Below are positions 9,630 to 19,174 of a stretch of 64,000 nt of DNA, piece by piece (the stretch's first letter is position 1; each line of letters begins with the position of its first letter). Under the pieces are notes generated by a model. It was not told where the DNA came from, did no database searches, and saw only the letters and a program-made list of their open reading frames with translations. The translations under genes and the position numbers were made by a program. Source of the DNA: Psychrobacter glacincola (GTDB lineage Bacteria; Pseudomonadota; Gammaproteobacteria; Pseudomonadales; Moraxellaceae); assembly GCA_001411745.2 (NCBI GenBank), contig LIQB01000009.1, forward strand, positions 62,001 through 126,000, written 5' to 3'.

Positions 9630-10804
9630 CCAATGTTGAGTATTATTTTAATTAATACCTAAATATAAAAAACTATACACCCTAAATAAAAATCATAGTG
9701 CCAATCATGAGAGCTTATAAATGGCACTGTATAAAACTATGAGCCTAACTTCTAAAGCCATTGGTTTGTTTTCGCATAATGTATATTATGTTAAAGGGAC
9801 GGTACCTGATGATAAGTTCATGGGATTATAATTAAACAGTAAATCGTTAGTCAGTCTGGTTGTTAATTGCTTAACCATGATATGTGTTACCTGTTCAAAT
9901 AATCATTGTAATCACCGCTAGTATAATTACTAACTGATATATCTTGAAGCCTTAATGTATAGAGTCTTCATAGATCCTAGTGTATCTGTAATCGATTAAT
10001 GTATTAATTCAAGTCGCTAATAGCCTCTCACTATATATATTCCAGAAGCCTATTATAGACATGTTGTAGATACAGTAATTTTACTATTAATTCAAAGTTA
10101 GTCTGTTTGGTAATCTTGCTCTGCTCATCATTGCTAAGCTTATTACCTTCACAGTACCTACCAAGCCCTTTGCATAATCTGTCATTTCTAATCATCACCT
10201 AATAACCAAATCACTCATCAATCGATTTTTGGTGGCTTATCCGACTTCCTCATTAATGCGAATATGCTTGAACTACGTTAGGTACAGAAGTATTCGCCAC
10301 CAAGTGACAATCAGCTCAAAGTAAAAGCAATAACCGTTCTGAATGCCTATTACTCTATATCATTGATAAAAACATATACAAGCTCTGACAATGCTCCTAT
10401 TTGGCATCTCAGTGAGTTCAAGTCTAGATACACCTTATAGCTGCTATTATCATAGCTAACCAAGTTGTAATACGTTTTTATTGAGAGTCACCGAAAAAGC
10501 CTTCCAGATTAGTACAATATTCATTGGTCTTTTCTAGCTTCTATTGCTCTTTCTGAAATATCTTAATCTAAAGCATTGAGTTGATACCTTCCAAATTTGC
10601 ACAGAACAGTACTATCACCCTGATTAAGGTATTCTGTGCGAGTACAAGAGCACGGTTTTTCGTGCAAGTATGTCGAATGACTCTATTGCCAATAGCAAAC
10701 AGCACTCTTATTTTTAATCTATGTGAAGTTTATTCCTGCAAACGCCATATATATATATATCAACAAAAGAATAGCCTACTCGTCCTTCAGTCGTTATACT
10801 ATAA
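9630..10804. other. AT-rich region without a convincing gene
   Basis: About 1.2 kb with many stop codons in all frames. It includes a weak inverted repeat (AGTGCCA at about 9699, TGGCACT at about 9723) that may end transcription of the preceding gene, and a short AT microsatellite (about 10746-10760). Composition changes here from the flanking housekeeping DNA towards the very AT-rich recombinase module, so an island boundary probably lies inside this stretch. No direct repeat or attachment site could be placed by eye. Confidence 0.5.
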
Positions 10805-11035
10805 TTATCCCCAACCTTTATTAAAAGTAACTATAATTCAAAAATATTTATTGAAGAGATTGATGGTTTTTTTATATATCTTGAAAATAACAAAAATTAT
10901 AATAATAATTTAATAAGAATCAACAACCAGGCTAATACTAATTACACTACAATATCGAAAAGAATTCAAGACACTATAATATATTTAATATTTTTAACTA
11001 CTACCTTTTCTCAAGAAGATGATGATGAAAACGGC

Positions 11036-11896
11036 GTGAGTCATAATTATTCTAGAAGGATTATATCATTACTTGAAAATAAATCAGATCAATATTCTAG
11101 AATATCTTCCAGTAGAAGTAACTCAAATCAATTTAAAAGCTTGACTGTAAATATGAAAGATAGTTTATATGAGATTGTACTACCATCAACTAAAAACAAA
11201 AATAACTCGAAAAATATTTTTAAAGATAGTTCAACTCAATTGCGTAATTTCCTTATTATTCATTTGCTTTTAAACTATGGACTGAGAGTAAGTGAATTGC
11301 TACTGCTATCTTTAAAGTCAATTAAATTTGATAAAAATTCAGATAGTTCATTTTTGGTTGTATGTGACCCTCAAGACAAAAAGGATTTTAGATCGCCTAA
11401 GCCTGCTATTAAGAACGAGCAATCAAATAGAGTCCTGAAATTATCACCTAAAGACTACCAGCTAATATCTCATTATATTAATAATCATAGAAACAAAAGT
11501 GCTCAATCTGATCTTCTATTTTTATCTTTGCAAGTTCCATTTCCGCCCTTGAGCTATTCAGCTATAAAGAAAATGTTCAATGCATGGGACAAACAACTAA
11601 GCGATACTCATCCTGATTATTATGACCGTCAGTATGTTGATTCGATTGATAAATTGAGCGCCCATATATGTCGCCATACATGGGCGACGTTGACGCTGAA
11701 ATATGCATGCATTACAGCTGTGAATAGCTCATCTAATCAAGAGGTTGCAATGAGTCAAGCGATAGAGGATTTGAAAAAAGCTGGAGGCTGGAGTTCAAAC
11801 AGCTTGATGGTAAGCAAGTATGCCGATAGATATTTATCTGAACGTGCTAACACTACTAATATCAATAGAATTAATAATTTTGGAAGCATTTTATGA
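11036..11896 (+). CDS. Tyrosine recombinase, first of three; N-terminus damaged or misread
   Basis: The catalytic domain of a phage-integrase-type tyrosine recombinase. Visible are the first Arg (NYGLRVSELLLL), HxxR (SAHICRHTWATL), a Trp in place of the last His (GGWSSNS) and the nucleophile Tyr (VSKYADRYL). The GTG at 11036 is not a convincing start, because the same frame stays open back to 10805 and that part (FIEEIDGFFIYLENN and following) looks like the core-binding domain. No ATG, GTG or TTG is found in that extension. The beginning of the gene may lie in another frame, with a frameshift near 10800-10825. It overlaps the next recombinase by four bases (ATGA). Very AT-rich. Confidence 0.75.
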   Translation: MSHNYSRRIISLLENKSDQYSRISSSRSNSNQFKSLTVNMKDSLYEIVLPSTKNKNNSKNIFKDSSTQLRNFLIIHLLLNYGLRVSELLLLSLKSIKFDKNSDSSFLVVCDPQDKKDFRSPKPAIKNEQSNRVLKLSPKDYQLISHYINNHRNKSAQSDLLFLSLQVPFPPLSYSAIKKMFNAWDKQLSDTHPDYYDRQYVDSIDKLSAHICRHTWATLTLKYACITAVNSSSNQEVAMSQAIEDLKKAGGWSSNSLMVSKYADRYLSERANTTNINRINNFGSIL

Positions 11897-13476
11897 ATTT
11901 ATCTATCGCAAAAAAACATATGGATAAAATCGTACCTGAATTCTCAATATTTTCAAACGAACAGGTAAGTTTTATTAATGATTTGAAATTGCCTAAAATT
12001 TTAAGATTTATACGTGCACATATTTTTGATGATAAGTTTATAAATCCTTCAAAAGATATATGGGAGTTTAGGTACTCTGGAAATAGTGAAAAGATTAGTT
12101 TTGAGGGTATGATTGACATAGAGTCAAAAATTACAAAGTTTTTATTGATTAAGTATATAAATAAGAACTCTCCTTCTCATTTAGGAAATCATTTCAGAAA
12201 TTTCAAAATATTTTTTGAAAAAACAAAAAGCTTAGGTAAAAATATTGATTTCAAAACGTCTAAAAATTTACTGCTTAGCTCGACTGAGAACGAACAGTTA
12301 TACTTTTCCATTAAATTTATAATTAATATTTTTATTTCAGAAAATTTCTCAGGTTTTTCATTTGAAAACGAATACAGTTTAGAGATATTGAAAAAACCTA
12401 ATTCTAGAAAAAACAACCTTTATTACGAAGAGTATGAAGATAATATAGATTTACCAACTATAAACATAATTCAAAAAGGCTTTATAGAACTTAACAATGT
12501 ATTAACGTCAGTAACAAAAGATTCGTTGAGTAAGTCAGAGCTAAGGGATGCCTCAATATTAGCTTTAGTTTTCGCTACTGGTATGCGTCCTGTTCAAATG
12601 GCGAAACTTTCAGCTGGAGATTTAAAAAAGGATATATTAGAAGACACATTAGGTACAGCAAGATATAGCCTCTTAGTACCGTACGCTAAACAAGCACGTT
12701 TTATGCATAAAGAAGTAGTCATAAAGTTACCAGAAGAGATTGCATGTATTGTACTAGCTTATATCAACCGATTAAAATTATCAGATGAAGATAAGCTATT
12801 TGAGTTAGGAAAAAACTCTGCTATAACGTGCTCAAAAGCTATTAATGAGCAACTTTTTAAGTTTTCACCTATTGAATATCAAAATCAAGTTTTGAGCGGA
12901 GACACTTTTCAAATAAAGTACTCGATGACACAATTTAGACATCATATTGGACACAGTATGGCGATGTCAGGAGCGAGTGCTGAAGAAATAGCTTATATTT
13001 TAGGTCATTCGAGTCTTGTCGTTGCAAGACACTATATATATTCATCACCTGAAACTGCAATTATTAGAGCTAAAGCACTAGGCAGAAACTCTGCATATAA
13101 GCAAATGATCACTATGTTTATGACGAGCACTATTATTGAAAAATCTGACTGGCCAGGGAAAAAAGTGAGCGGTTTCATTCATAAGAATTTTCATCATGAA
13201 ATAGGTGGTTGTGCATATGATAGTGCCTGCCCATTCGAGCAAGTCAGAAATTGTTATGGATGCCTATATTTTCACCCATTCAAAAACAAGGATCATTCAG
13301 AAGTATTAAATAGTATCCAGTCAGAAATTGATGACATCATCACTATTGCTGACTCTACACAATGTTCGAGAAACCCTTTGTTACTAATACACGAAAGTAC
13401 TAAGTTTGAAATCGAGTCTGTCATAGCAAGGCATAACCTGATAGAGGACATGAAATGTCAACTAAACCCTACCTAA
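11893..13476 (+). CDS. Tyrosine recombinase, second of three
   Basis: A 527-residue integrase-like protein. The N-terminal half is a long DNA-binding region without a named domain. The C-terminal catalytic part starts near residue 215 with ALVFATGMRPVQMAKLS (first Arg). The HxxR box is changed to TQFRHHIGHSM, then LGHSS supplies the His and ARHYIYS the Tyr. Near the end, a Cys-rich patch (GGCAYDSACPFEQVRNCYGC) may bind metal. It starts inside the stop of the first recombinase and overlaps the third by 22 bases, so the set is translationally coupled. It resembles the TnpA/TnpB type of the Tn554 family and the gamma-mobile-trio recombinases. Confidence 0.82.
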   Translation: MNLSIAKKHMDKIVPEFSIFSNEQVSFINDLKLPKILRFIRAHIFDDKFINPSKDIWEFRYSGNSEKISFEGMIDIESKITKFLLIKYINKNSPSHLGNHFRNFKIFFEKTKSLGKNIDFKTSKNLLLSSTENEQLYFSIKFIINIFISENFSGFSFENEYSLEILKKPNSRKNNLYYEEYEDNIDLPTINIIQKGFIELNNVLTSVTKDSLSKSELRDASILALVFATGMRPVQMAKLSAGDLKKDILEDTLGTARYSLLVPYAKQARFMHKEVVIKLPEEIACIVLAYINRLKLSDEDKLFELGKNSAITCSKAINEQLFKFSPIEYQNQVLSGDTFQIKYSMTQFRHHIGHSMAMSGASAEEIAYILGHSSLVVARHYIYSSPETAIIRAKALGRNSAYKQMITMFMTSTIIEKSDWPGKKVSGFIHKNFHHEIGGCAYDSACPFEQVRNCYGCLYFHPFKNKDHSEVLNSIQSEIDDIITIADSTQCSRNPLLLIHESTKFEIESVIARHNLIEDMKCQLNPT

Positions 13477-15812
13477 AATTTATAAATGAGCAAAAAGAGT
13501 ATTTTGAGCAAAATTTAGCTTCAGACTTTAATCAAACATGGGATGACACGTATTGGCGAGGTGGAGAAAAAGGATCTGGATGGTTGTACTGTAGAACTAA
13601 GGATGTAAATTTGGTTTTTAGCGAAGGCAAACGATTAAAGGGCTTGCCTGCGTTTAATATCTCAGAAAATTTTTATGATTTTTTTAAATCAATATTAGTG
13701 CTTAGTTATAGGAAATCTAACTCCAAAGCATCGCCACAAAAACTTCTCGCTGAACTATTAGTTCTTAAACGTTGGTATTTTTCTCTAGTTGCCTTAACTG
13801 GCGATAAATCCCTACAAGGCATGTGTACTGAAGTACTAGTTAATGCTTTTGATATTCAGGTTAAAAACAGTAACGCCAAAAGTTTACCCGATATTGCTGG
13901 TACTTACGTGAGACTTCAAGAACTAATCAACAAGTATGTACATATAAATAAAAGATTAGAATTTGAAAATGATTACAACTACCTTAGTAAGGAAAATAGA
14001 ACACCTAATGCTAGAAAGACGGCAGAATTGATAGATAAACTAGAAATAGATGAAGAAGATATTGATACAAAAAAGCTTATATCAATCCAGACTTTTATTA
14101 ATATCGCATCATTAAGGAGTCTGTGCCAAACGAGCGGTGAGGAAATACTATTAAATCTATTGATTATTTTGATAGTTACTGGATTTCGTTCTACCGAAGC
14201 GATTCTACTTAAGAAGGATTGTTTGATTAAAAGACCCCTACTAGACCCTTTAACTGGGAGTATTTTAAAGCATAATGGTGTTGAACAATATTCACTCGGT
14301 ATTAGCTACTATGGTGCTAAAGGCGCAGGTGAGAAAATTCACTGGGTTGAGCCCTCCTCCTCTAATTTAATAGAGCAATTAGTTCTAAATACTATCAAGA
14401 TAACAGAGAAACCTAGGAAGACCTTAGATTACTTGAGAAGTAAGAATTTAACTAATTTCTTACCTAATGCTATTGATAATATTGAGTCGGATTTAATTGA
14501 GCTTGATGATTTGATAGATATACTTTTTTATTTAAAAGAAAGTAAATTGGGTCGTGCGGGGAAAAGAGATATGGCTTTAAAATCTTTCAAGTCGGCTGGA
14601 GTGGTGCCGGATAAAGAGTTACCAAATGGCTCTGGCTTCTACAAGTATTATTCAAAAAATACTATTAACGAGTTTATAAAATCGATATCTAATTATGATA
14701 AATCTAATCCTATAGATTATATTTTTAACTATAATGGTAAACAGGAAAGGGTTCCTTTTGAAGAGCTTCTTTTTATACACGAGTATAGATCGACAAATTT
14801 ACAAAGAAACTTCTATAATAAGACTAACGTAATACCATTAAACAGTATGATTATTAACAGTTTCCTAGGAGCTACAAATAATATATCAGTATTTCAAAAG
14901 TTTGGACTAATGGACAGTAACAACCAACACTCTAAGATTACAAGTCATATTCCGAGACATAACATTAGTGTCTTTTTGGCTATTTCTGAAATCTCTGAAC
15001 ACTTACAAGCAATACTTATGGGTCGTACAAATCCTACTCAGAATCAATATTATCAACATGTTAGTTTGCGACAAAGAAGCATTGATACTGATCTATCTTC
15101 AAAGTCTATTACTAGAATAAACTCTGTGGCTTTACCAGAATCCGATTCTTTAATAATTCACGATTCCCTTGTTAAAACTCCTATTGATAGTCTTCTAGAG
15201 GATCTAAGTTTATTTGCTTCTCCCGATCGATCACTAGAGAACAATATTAAGAGCAATTTACACACTTTTGATAATAAAGATGAAATAGCTTCTTTTTTCA
15301 AACCGTCGTCATCTGATGATTTAATCGATGAGTTCATTGAAGGTTTAGATAAAGCCTATCAAACTGAGCTCATTAAGAGCGAAAGTTTAGCTGACGAACT
15401 CATAAAAAGACATGCTTATCTATATCCTCTACCCTTTGGTTCTTGTACGCGTAACATAGGATCTAGCGGATGCCTCAAGCGCTTAGCATGCCAAACAGGG
15501 AGCGCATGTAGCGATTTTACGATTACAGGACGCTTAGGTGAATTAAGTAATCTAATAGAAGTTAAAAATAGCTTAGTGAAACAATACGATTTCATAAGTA
15601 GCAATAATAGTAGTTCGGATTGTAATGAAATATTAGATAAGACCAAGATTCAATTAGAAAACTTACAAATAATAGAAGACAAAATGATTAAACGACAGCA
15701 AGGGTTAACTAAAATCAGAATATATGAATATGATAAAGGCGTCAAAAGGTTACCAAAAACAATTAGTGAGCTATTTACGATAGAATATGATAAATCTAAG
15801 GGCAAGGAGTGA
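13455..15812 (+). CDS. Large tyrosine recombinase-like protein, third of three
   Basis: A 785-residue protein with a long N-terminal region and an integrase fold from about residue 215 to 545. Visible are VTGFRSTEAILLKKD (first Arg), SHIPRHNISVF (HxxR), MGRTNPTQNQYYQHV (Tyr; Arg where His or Trp is usual). A Cys-rich stretch (FGSCTRNIGSSGCLKRLACQ) lies near residue 660, followed by a probable coiled coil. The start ATG has GAGGA 6 bases upstream inside the previous gene. It corresponds in size and position to the large partner of Tn554-like or gamma-mobile-trio modules. Which partner performs strand exchange cannot be told from sequence. Confidence 0.8.
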   Translation: MSTKPYLKFINEQKEYFEQNLASDFNQTWDDTYWRGGEKGSGWLYCRTKDVNLVFSEGKRLKGLPAFNISENFYDFFKSILVLSYRKSNSKASPQKLLAELLVLKRWYFSLVALTGDKSLQGMCTEVLVNAFDIQVKNSNAKSLPDIAGTYVRLQELINKYVHINKRLEFENDYNYLSKENRTPNARKTAELIDKLEIDEEDIDTKKLISIQTFINIASLRSLCQTSGEEILLNLLIILIVTGFRSTEAILLKKDCLIKRPLLDPLTGSILKHNGVEQYSLGISYYGAKGAGEKIHWVEPSSSNLIEQLVLNTIKITEKPRKTLDYLRSKNLTNFLPNAIDNIESDLIELDDLIDILFYLKESKLGRAGKRDMALKSFKSAGVVPDKELPNGSGFYKYYSKNTINEFIKSISNYDKSNPIDYIFNYNGKQERVPFEELLFIHEYRSTNLQRNFYNKTNVIPLNSMIINSFLGATNNISVFQKFGLMDSNNQHSKITSHIPRHNISVFLAISEISEHLQAILMGRTNPTQNQYYQHVSLRQRSIDTDLSSKSITRINSVALPESDSLIIHDSLVKTPIDSLLEDLSLFASPDRSLENNIKSNLHTFDNKDEIASFFKPSSSDDLIDEFIEGLDKAYQTELIKSESLADELIKRHAYLYPLPFGSCTRNIGSSGCLKRLACQTGSACSDFTITGRLGELSNLIEVKNSLVKQYDFISSNNSSSDCNEILDKTKIQLENLQIIEDKMIKRQQGLTKIRIYEYDKGVKRLPKTISELFTIEYDKSKGKE

Positions 15813-15817
15813 CTCTG

Positions 15818-16294
15818 ATGTTGGAAGGGAATATTAATAAAGCAGTATTAAGAGGTACAAAGTTAGATGAAGCTATCGAATCTGAATTGCAGCTAATGCT
15901 TGATGAAGGATACGATAAAAGTCCGATAACTCATAAGAACCTATATGATCGTTTAAAAAATAAGGGATACATTAAAGGCAAAGTGAGCACTTTAAGTTCA
16001 CGTAAAGAACTAATTAGTAAGTATATGAAGGAACAAATTGAATCAAATGGCTTCACTGAAAGAGAAAAGCAAATTTATGTTACTGGAAAAAGCAACAAAG
16101 CATTGCTAGAGAAGAATAAAAGACTTGAGAAACGTGTCCAAGAATTAGAGTGTTTAATGGATTCTAATACTGAGATGCTGATGAATATTATTCAAGAAGT
16201 TAAATTAAGGGGTAAATTGGATGTGGATATCTTACTCGCACCTCATTTGCTTCGAAATTACAAAAATAGTAAACAAATATCTATAATAGATTGA
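15818..16294 (+). CDS. Small coiled-coil accessory protein of the recombinase module
   Basis: A 158-residue basic protein. An upstream GTG (15809) is possible, but the ATG at 15818 has AAGGAG at the right distance and lies five bases after the preceding stop. Residues about 15-75 look like a small DNA-binding helical domain (SPITHKNLYDRLKNKGYIKG), and residues about 88-120 are heptad-rich (LLEKNKRLEKRVQELECLMD), a likely coiled coil. Small proteins of this kind close the gene set in Tn554 (TnpC) and in gamma-mobile-trio modules (GmtX). The family link is by position and size, not by clear sequence identity. Confidence 0.7.
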   Translation: MLEGNINKAVLRGTKLDEAIESELQLMLDEGYDKSPITHKNLYDRLKNKGYIKGKVSTLSSRKELISKYMKEQIESNGFTEREKQIYVTGKSNKALLEKNKRLEKRVQELECLMDSNTEMLMNIIQEVKLRGKLDVDILLAPHLLRNYKNSKQISIID

Positions 16295-16371
16295 GACTAT
16301 CCGAGATTCTGTGTATGTATTAATTTGACCCCTGCCGTCAAATCCGTACAGTTAAACTTGGGAGATTTTAG

Positions 16372-17187
16372 TTACGCAGCCTGACGATAAAAGTCAAACC
16401 ACACCTGCCTTGGCGATCTATAGCCTAAACCTTTTTGAATCCTCGTTTGGTTATAGTACAGCTCGATATACTGTGTGATCTCGTTGGTCGCTGTAAACCT
16501 TGTTTTATAGTCTTGGTGATACACTAGCTCATTCTTTAATGTGCCCCAGAAGCTTTCTATGGGTGCGTTGTCGAAACAATTGCCTTTACCACTCATTGAG
16601 CCTTTGAAATGATGCTTGATGGTTTTGTGATAGGCATGACTGCAATACTGGCTGCCTCTGTCAGAGTGCACAATCAATCCTTGGCTTGGACTTTTATTTT
16701 TGACTGCCATATTGAGTGCACGACATACTAAATCTGCTGTCATTCGCTTGTTGATAGCGTAACCGACCAGCTCTTTAGTGTATAAATCTTTGACTCCAGC
16801 TAAATACAATCAGCCCTCATTGGTCCAGATATAAGTAATATCACTGACCCACGATTCATTAGGACGCTTAGCATCAAATTGCTGAGTTAATATGTTTGGA
16901 TAGACAAGCTTATTGTGATCGGAGTTCGTGGTGACTTTAAAACGTTTGTGACGACGGCATTTGATGCCATGTTCTTCTCTAATGCTTCTGACCATATACA
17001 AGCTAATATCGTGCCCTTGCTCTACTAACTTTGCGTGCAGTCGATCAGCACCATAACGCTTTTTACTTTCACTGTGAGCAGCTCTAACCAGTAGCTCAAA
17101 CTGGTTACGATGTATCTGTTGCTGACTAATATCGCGATTTATCCAGTCATAGTAGCTAGAATGCTTAATCTTTAGCACGCGACACAT
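16372..17187 (-). pseudogene. IS3-family transposase orfB with in-frame stop
   Basis: The rve-type DDE transposase part. The reading frame runs from 17187 to 16372, but a TGA at about 16807-16809 interrupts it where the family has Trp (TNEG, stop, LYLAGVKDL). Both halves are otherwise intact: SWVSDITYIW with the first Asp before the stop, HSDRGSQY and the terminal YNQTRIQKGLGYRSP after it. One TGG to TGA change is enough to explain it. Initiation at Met 17187 is nominal, since the normal product is an OrfAB fusion made by frameshifting. The element cannot transpose on its own unless another copy supplies enzyme. Confidence 0.8.
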
Positions 17188-17237
17188 AGTGGTGATGCTA
17201 AAGAAGTGCTGGTTATCTTTGATAAAGGCGTACCTGA

Positions 17238-17534
17238 CTAACTGTGCTTTGCAAAGTATGCCGTGGCCTTTTTTAGGATCTCTCGTTCCTCTTCGGCTAC
17301 TTTAAGCTGTCGTTTGAGCTGCTTTATTTCCTGAAGAGCCGTCATAAGATCAGGATCATATTGTTCTGTGCCGATAGGCTTGCCTTGATTGGCTTTCTTG
17401 TGCCAGTTAGATAGCGTTTGCATGGCGATGCCGAGTTGCTTTGCAGTCGCTGAGATGTTGCCGTTATTGTCTGATATCTTCTTGACGGCCTCGGCTTTAA
17501 ATTCGTCACTGTAGCTTCTTACTTTCTTGGTCAT
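17238..17534 (-). CDS. IS3-family transposase orfA
   Basis: A 98-residue protein with a helix-turn-helix of the transposase_8 (IS3 orfA) type (YSDEFKAEAVKKISDNNG, TAKQLGIAMQTLSNW) followed by a leucine-zipper-like coiled coil (LKRQLKVAEEEREILKKA). It binds the IS ends. The A-AAA-AAG slippery site near its end couples it to orfB. It appears intact, whereas its orfB partner is not. Confidence 0.85.
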   Translation of the reverse strand: MTKKVRSYSDEFKAEAVKKISDNNGNISATAKQLGIAMQTLSNWHKKANQGKPIGTEQYDPDLMTALQEIKQLKRQLKVAEEEREILKKATAYFAKHS

Positions 17535-17624
17535 GGTAAACTCCGATTAATACGCTTAGTTTACCAAGTTTATTTGTACGGTTTCTTCAGCATAGCTCAA
17601 TACTGGCATTGCAGGTGAAAAATA

Positions 17625-18233
17625 ATGAGCTATTTAAATGAAAAATGGAAACCAAACTTTGGAATTGTATATACATGGTTTGCAATGGATAAAAATGGTT
17701 TAATTGCTATGATGTTTAACAACTCGTGGGGAGGTATACCAAAATCTATTCTAGGAATTAATGGCGCTGAGTTATTATTAGATGATCTAAATGAATTTAC
17801 TTATGAAGAGTCTGAGAAATTTTCTGAATATCCTGTTCGTAAGGATGGTAAAGCTACTTTAGATCTATATTCTAGTCTAATGTACAGAGACTACAAGTCT
17901 AAAAAAGAGGTTGAAAACTTCATTCAACACGGATTACGTGATGAAAATGAAATGTCTGATTGGACTGTTCCTTCCTTTAAAGGTTACTTTATTTATGAAG
18001 CAGTTGAAGGAAGTAATGAAGGAGAAGATTATCCTGTGGGATATGAAGGTCAGACTAAAATAGGAGATTATTTTCGTCATCTTATGCCAACAGTATATGG
18101 TTCTATTAATGACTTCCCAAAAGAGCTATGGTACGGTATTGCCGTTTCAGATACATTAGATTTTACTAAAGATAGAGTGCTTGACAATGACAAGATCAAT
18201 AACTACTTTCCTAGAAATTATGAATCCAGATAG
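17625..18233 (+). CDS. Unknown protein, immunity-like context
   Basis: A 202-residue acidic soluble protein without signal peptide or membrane segment. It is rich in aromatic residues (KWKPNFGIVYTWFAMDKNG, FKGYFIYEAVEG). No family was recognised with confidence. Its size, acidity and its neighbours (a SUKH protein and other small orphan genes) are what one sees in immunity-gene clusters of polymorphic toxins; this is inference. The IS3 element ends 26 bases before the ATG, so its original promoter was probably replaced. GGTGA about 10 bases upstream is a modest ribosome site. Confidence 0.6.
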   Translation: MSYLNEKWKPNFGIVYTWFAMDKNGLIAMMFNNSWGGIPKSILGINGAELLLDDLNEFTYEESEKFSEYPVRKDGKATLDLYSSLMYRDYKSKKEVENFIQHGLRDENEMSDWTVPSFKGYFIYEAVEGSNEGEDYPVGYEGQTKIGDYFRHLMPTVYGSINDFPKELWYGIAVSDTLDFTKDRVLDNDKINNYFPRNYESR

Positions 18234-18361
18234 ACAATAATCCTTTGAATCTGTTACAACTTATTCATAACCGATAGTTCGATGCCTGTATAGCGCACCG
18301 AACATGGATTAGTAGAAATGAATGCGACCATCAAAAATCGACCTTTATACACCCTATTAAA

Positions 18362-18892
18362 CTATATTTGAGGATTGTTCTTAGCATACTGTAATCTTGC
18401 ATAAAACTCTGGATCAGTATCCTCTAAGCTGTTCTCATACTCTTCTCTGGAAGTTAAGGATTCAATGAAACAATCAAAGCTATCAGCTATTTTGATTAAA
18501 GTATTAATGTCATCAGCATAAGAAGACTCATGATCATAAAAGTATACTTTGCCGTATTGCTTAGGCAGCAAACAAATGCAAAAGTTGTTACCTCCCTCAT
18601 CATAAGCAAATGCCAGTAACCCTGTTTTCCTTGTGCTGTTGTCATTACCAAAGTTTGATTCTAATTGAACGTATTCAGGACCATCATGTATACCTAGCAT
18701 ACCGTGTATAATCGTTATACCTTCATCTTCTGATATATTGCAAATAGTATTAATAGGCTCTGCGCCATTAAAATTAAGGAGGTATTTACGATAATCTTCT
18801 GGCAAACGATACTGTATTGTTTGTTCAAAATCTTTTAGTACCTTAGTGCTAAGCTCTCCAAAAGGGTTAGCTGCTGTATACTTTGTTTCCAT
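18362..18892 (-). CDS. SMI1/KNR4 (SUKH) family immunity-type protein
   Basis: A 176-residue SUKH-superfamily protein. The typical elements are all present: an N-terminal helix with IQYRLPEDYRKYLLNFNGAEP, then a strand pair with GLLAFAYDEGGNNFCI, then GKVYFYDHE and IADSFDCFIESL. Proteins of this family neutralise nuclease and deaminase toxins delivered by contact-dependent or type VI systems. AAGGT precedes the ATG. No matching toxin gene lies in the window, so it is an orphan, perhaps protecting against foreign toxins. Confidence 0.88.
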   Translation of the reverse strand: METKYTAANPFGELSTKVLKDFEQTIQYRLPEDYRKYLLNFNGAEPINTICNISEDEGITIIHGMLGIHDGPEYVQLESNFGNDNSTRKTGLLAFAYDEGGNNFCICLLPKQYGKVYFYDHESSYADDINTLIKIADSFDCFIESLTSREEYENSLEDTDPEFYARLQYAKNNPQI

Positions 18893-19084
18893 TAATTTAT
18901 ACCTTGATTTAAGTTTATATTTCTACATCTTACATTATCGAAATCTTAAAAAATATGAAACAAAATCAATGTCAGGTGTATCTCTACAATTATCCTCGAA
19001 ATATCAGCCTTATGTACACTCACAAGTACACTGCTATTATTTTCAGCTGATCAATCTATCAGCGTATATGACATACAGCTAGAT

Positions 19085-19105
19085 GTTCAAGTCCTCACTA
19101 GGGAA
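19085..19105. repeat. 21-bp repeat, inverted copy at 47852
   Basis: GTTCAAGTCCTCACTAGGG plus AA is found here and, as an exact reverse complement, at 47852-47872. TTCAAGT fits the T-loop consensus TTCRANY and the following bases could be the 3' part of a tRNA, but the 5' T-stem strand and CCA end do not fit (CCG follows). It may be a tRNA-derived attachment-site remnant; this is inference. Confidence 0.5.
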
Positions 19106-19174
19106 CCGAACCAGTGAAGGAGCCTGATTGGTTCAGTGTAGGTATATATTAATATGATAATACCTTTATGGCAT

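Larger units (their letters stand above)
16326..17599 (-). mobile_element. IS3-family element, complete in length but with broken orfB
   Basis: About 1.27 kb bounded by imperfect inverted repeats that begin TGA and share CCGTACA and AAACTTGG at equal distances from the ends (16326 inward and 17599 inward). It carries orfA and orfB on the minus strand. A slippery A-AAA-AAG heptamer (17268-17274) lies in orfA for the usual -1 frameshift. No perfect target duplication was found; the flanks read ATT and ATA. It landed 31 bases after the recombinase module and about 26 bases before the next gene. Confidence 0.8.

Noticed and set aside
9630..10804. A CRISPR array or regular repeats in the AT-rich gap
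   Set aside because: No regularly spaced repeats could be seen; only an AT microsatellite and a weak hairpin.
10581..10913. A 110-codon open frame in the AT-rich region
   Set aside because: Low-complexity, Ile- and Tyr-rich product, no ribosome site, overlaps the real frame of the first recombinase. Only its end may hold a displaced piece of that gene.
19085..19130. A possible tRNA gene
   Set aside because: The T-loop consensus is present, but the 5' T-stem, anticodon arm and CCA end are missing.
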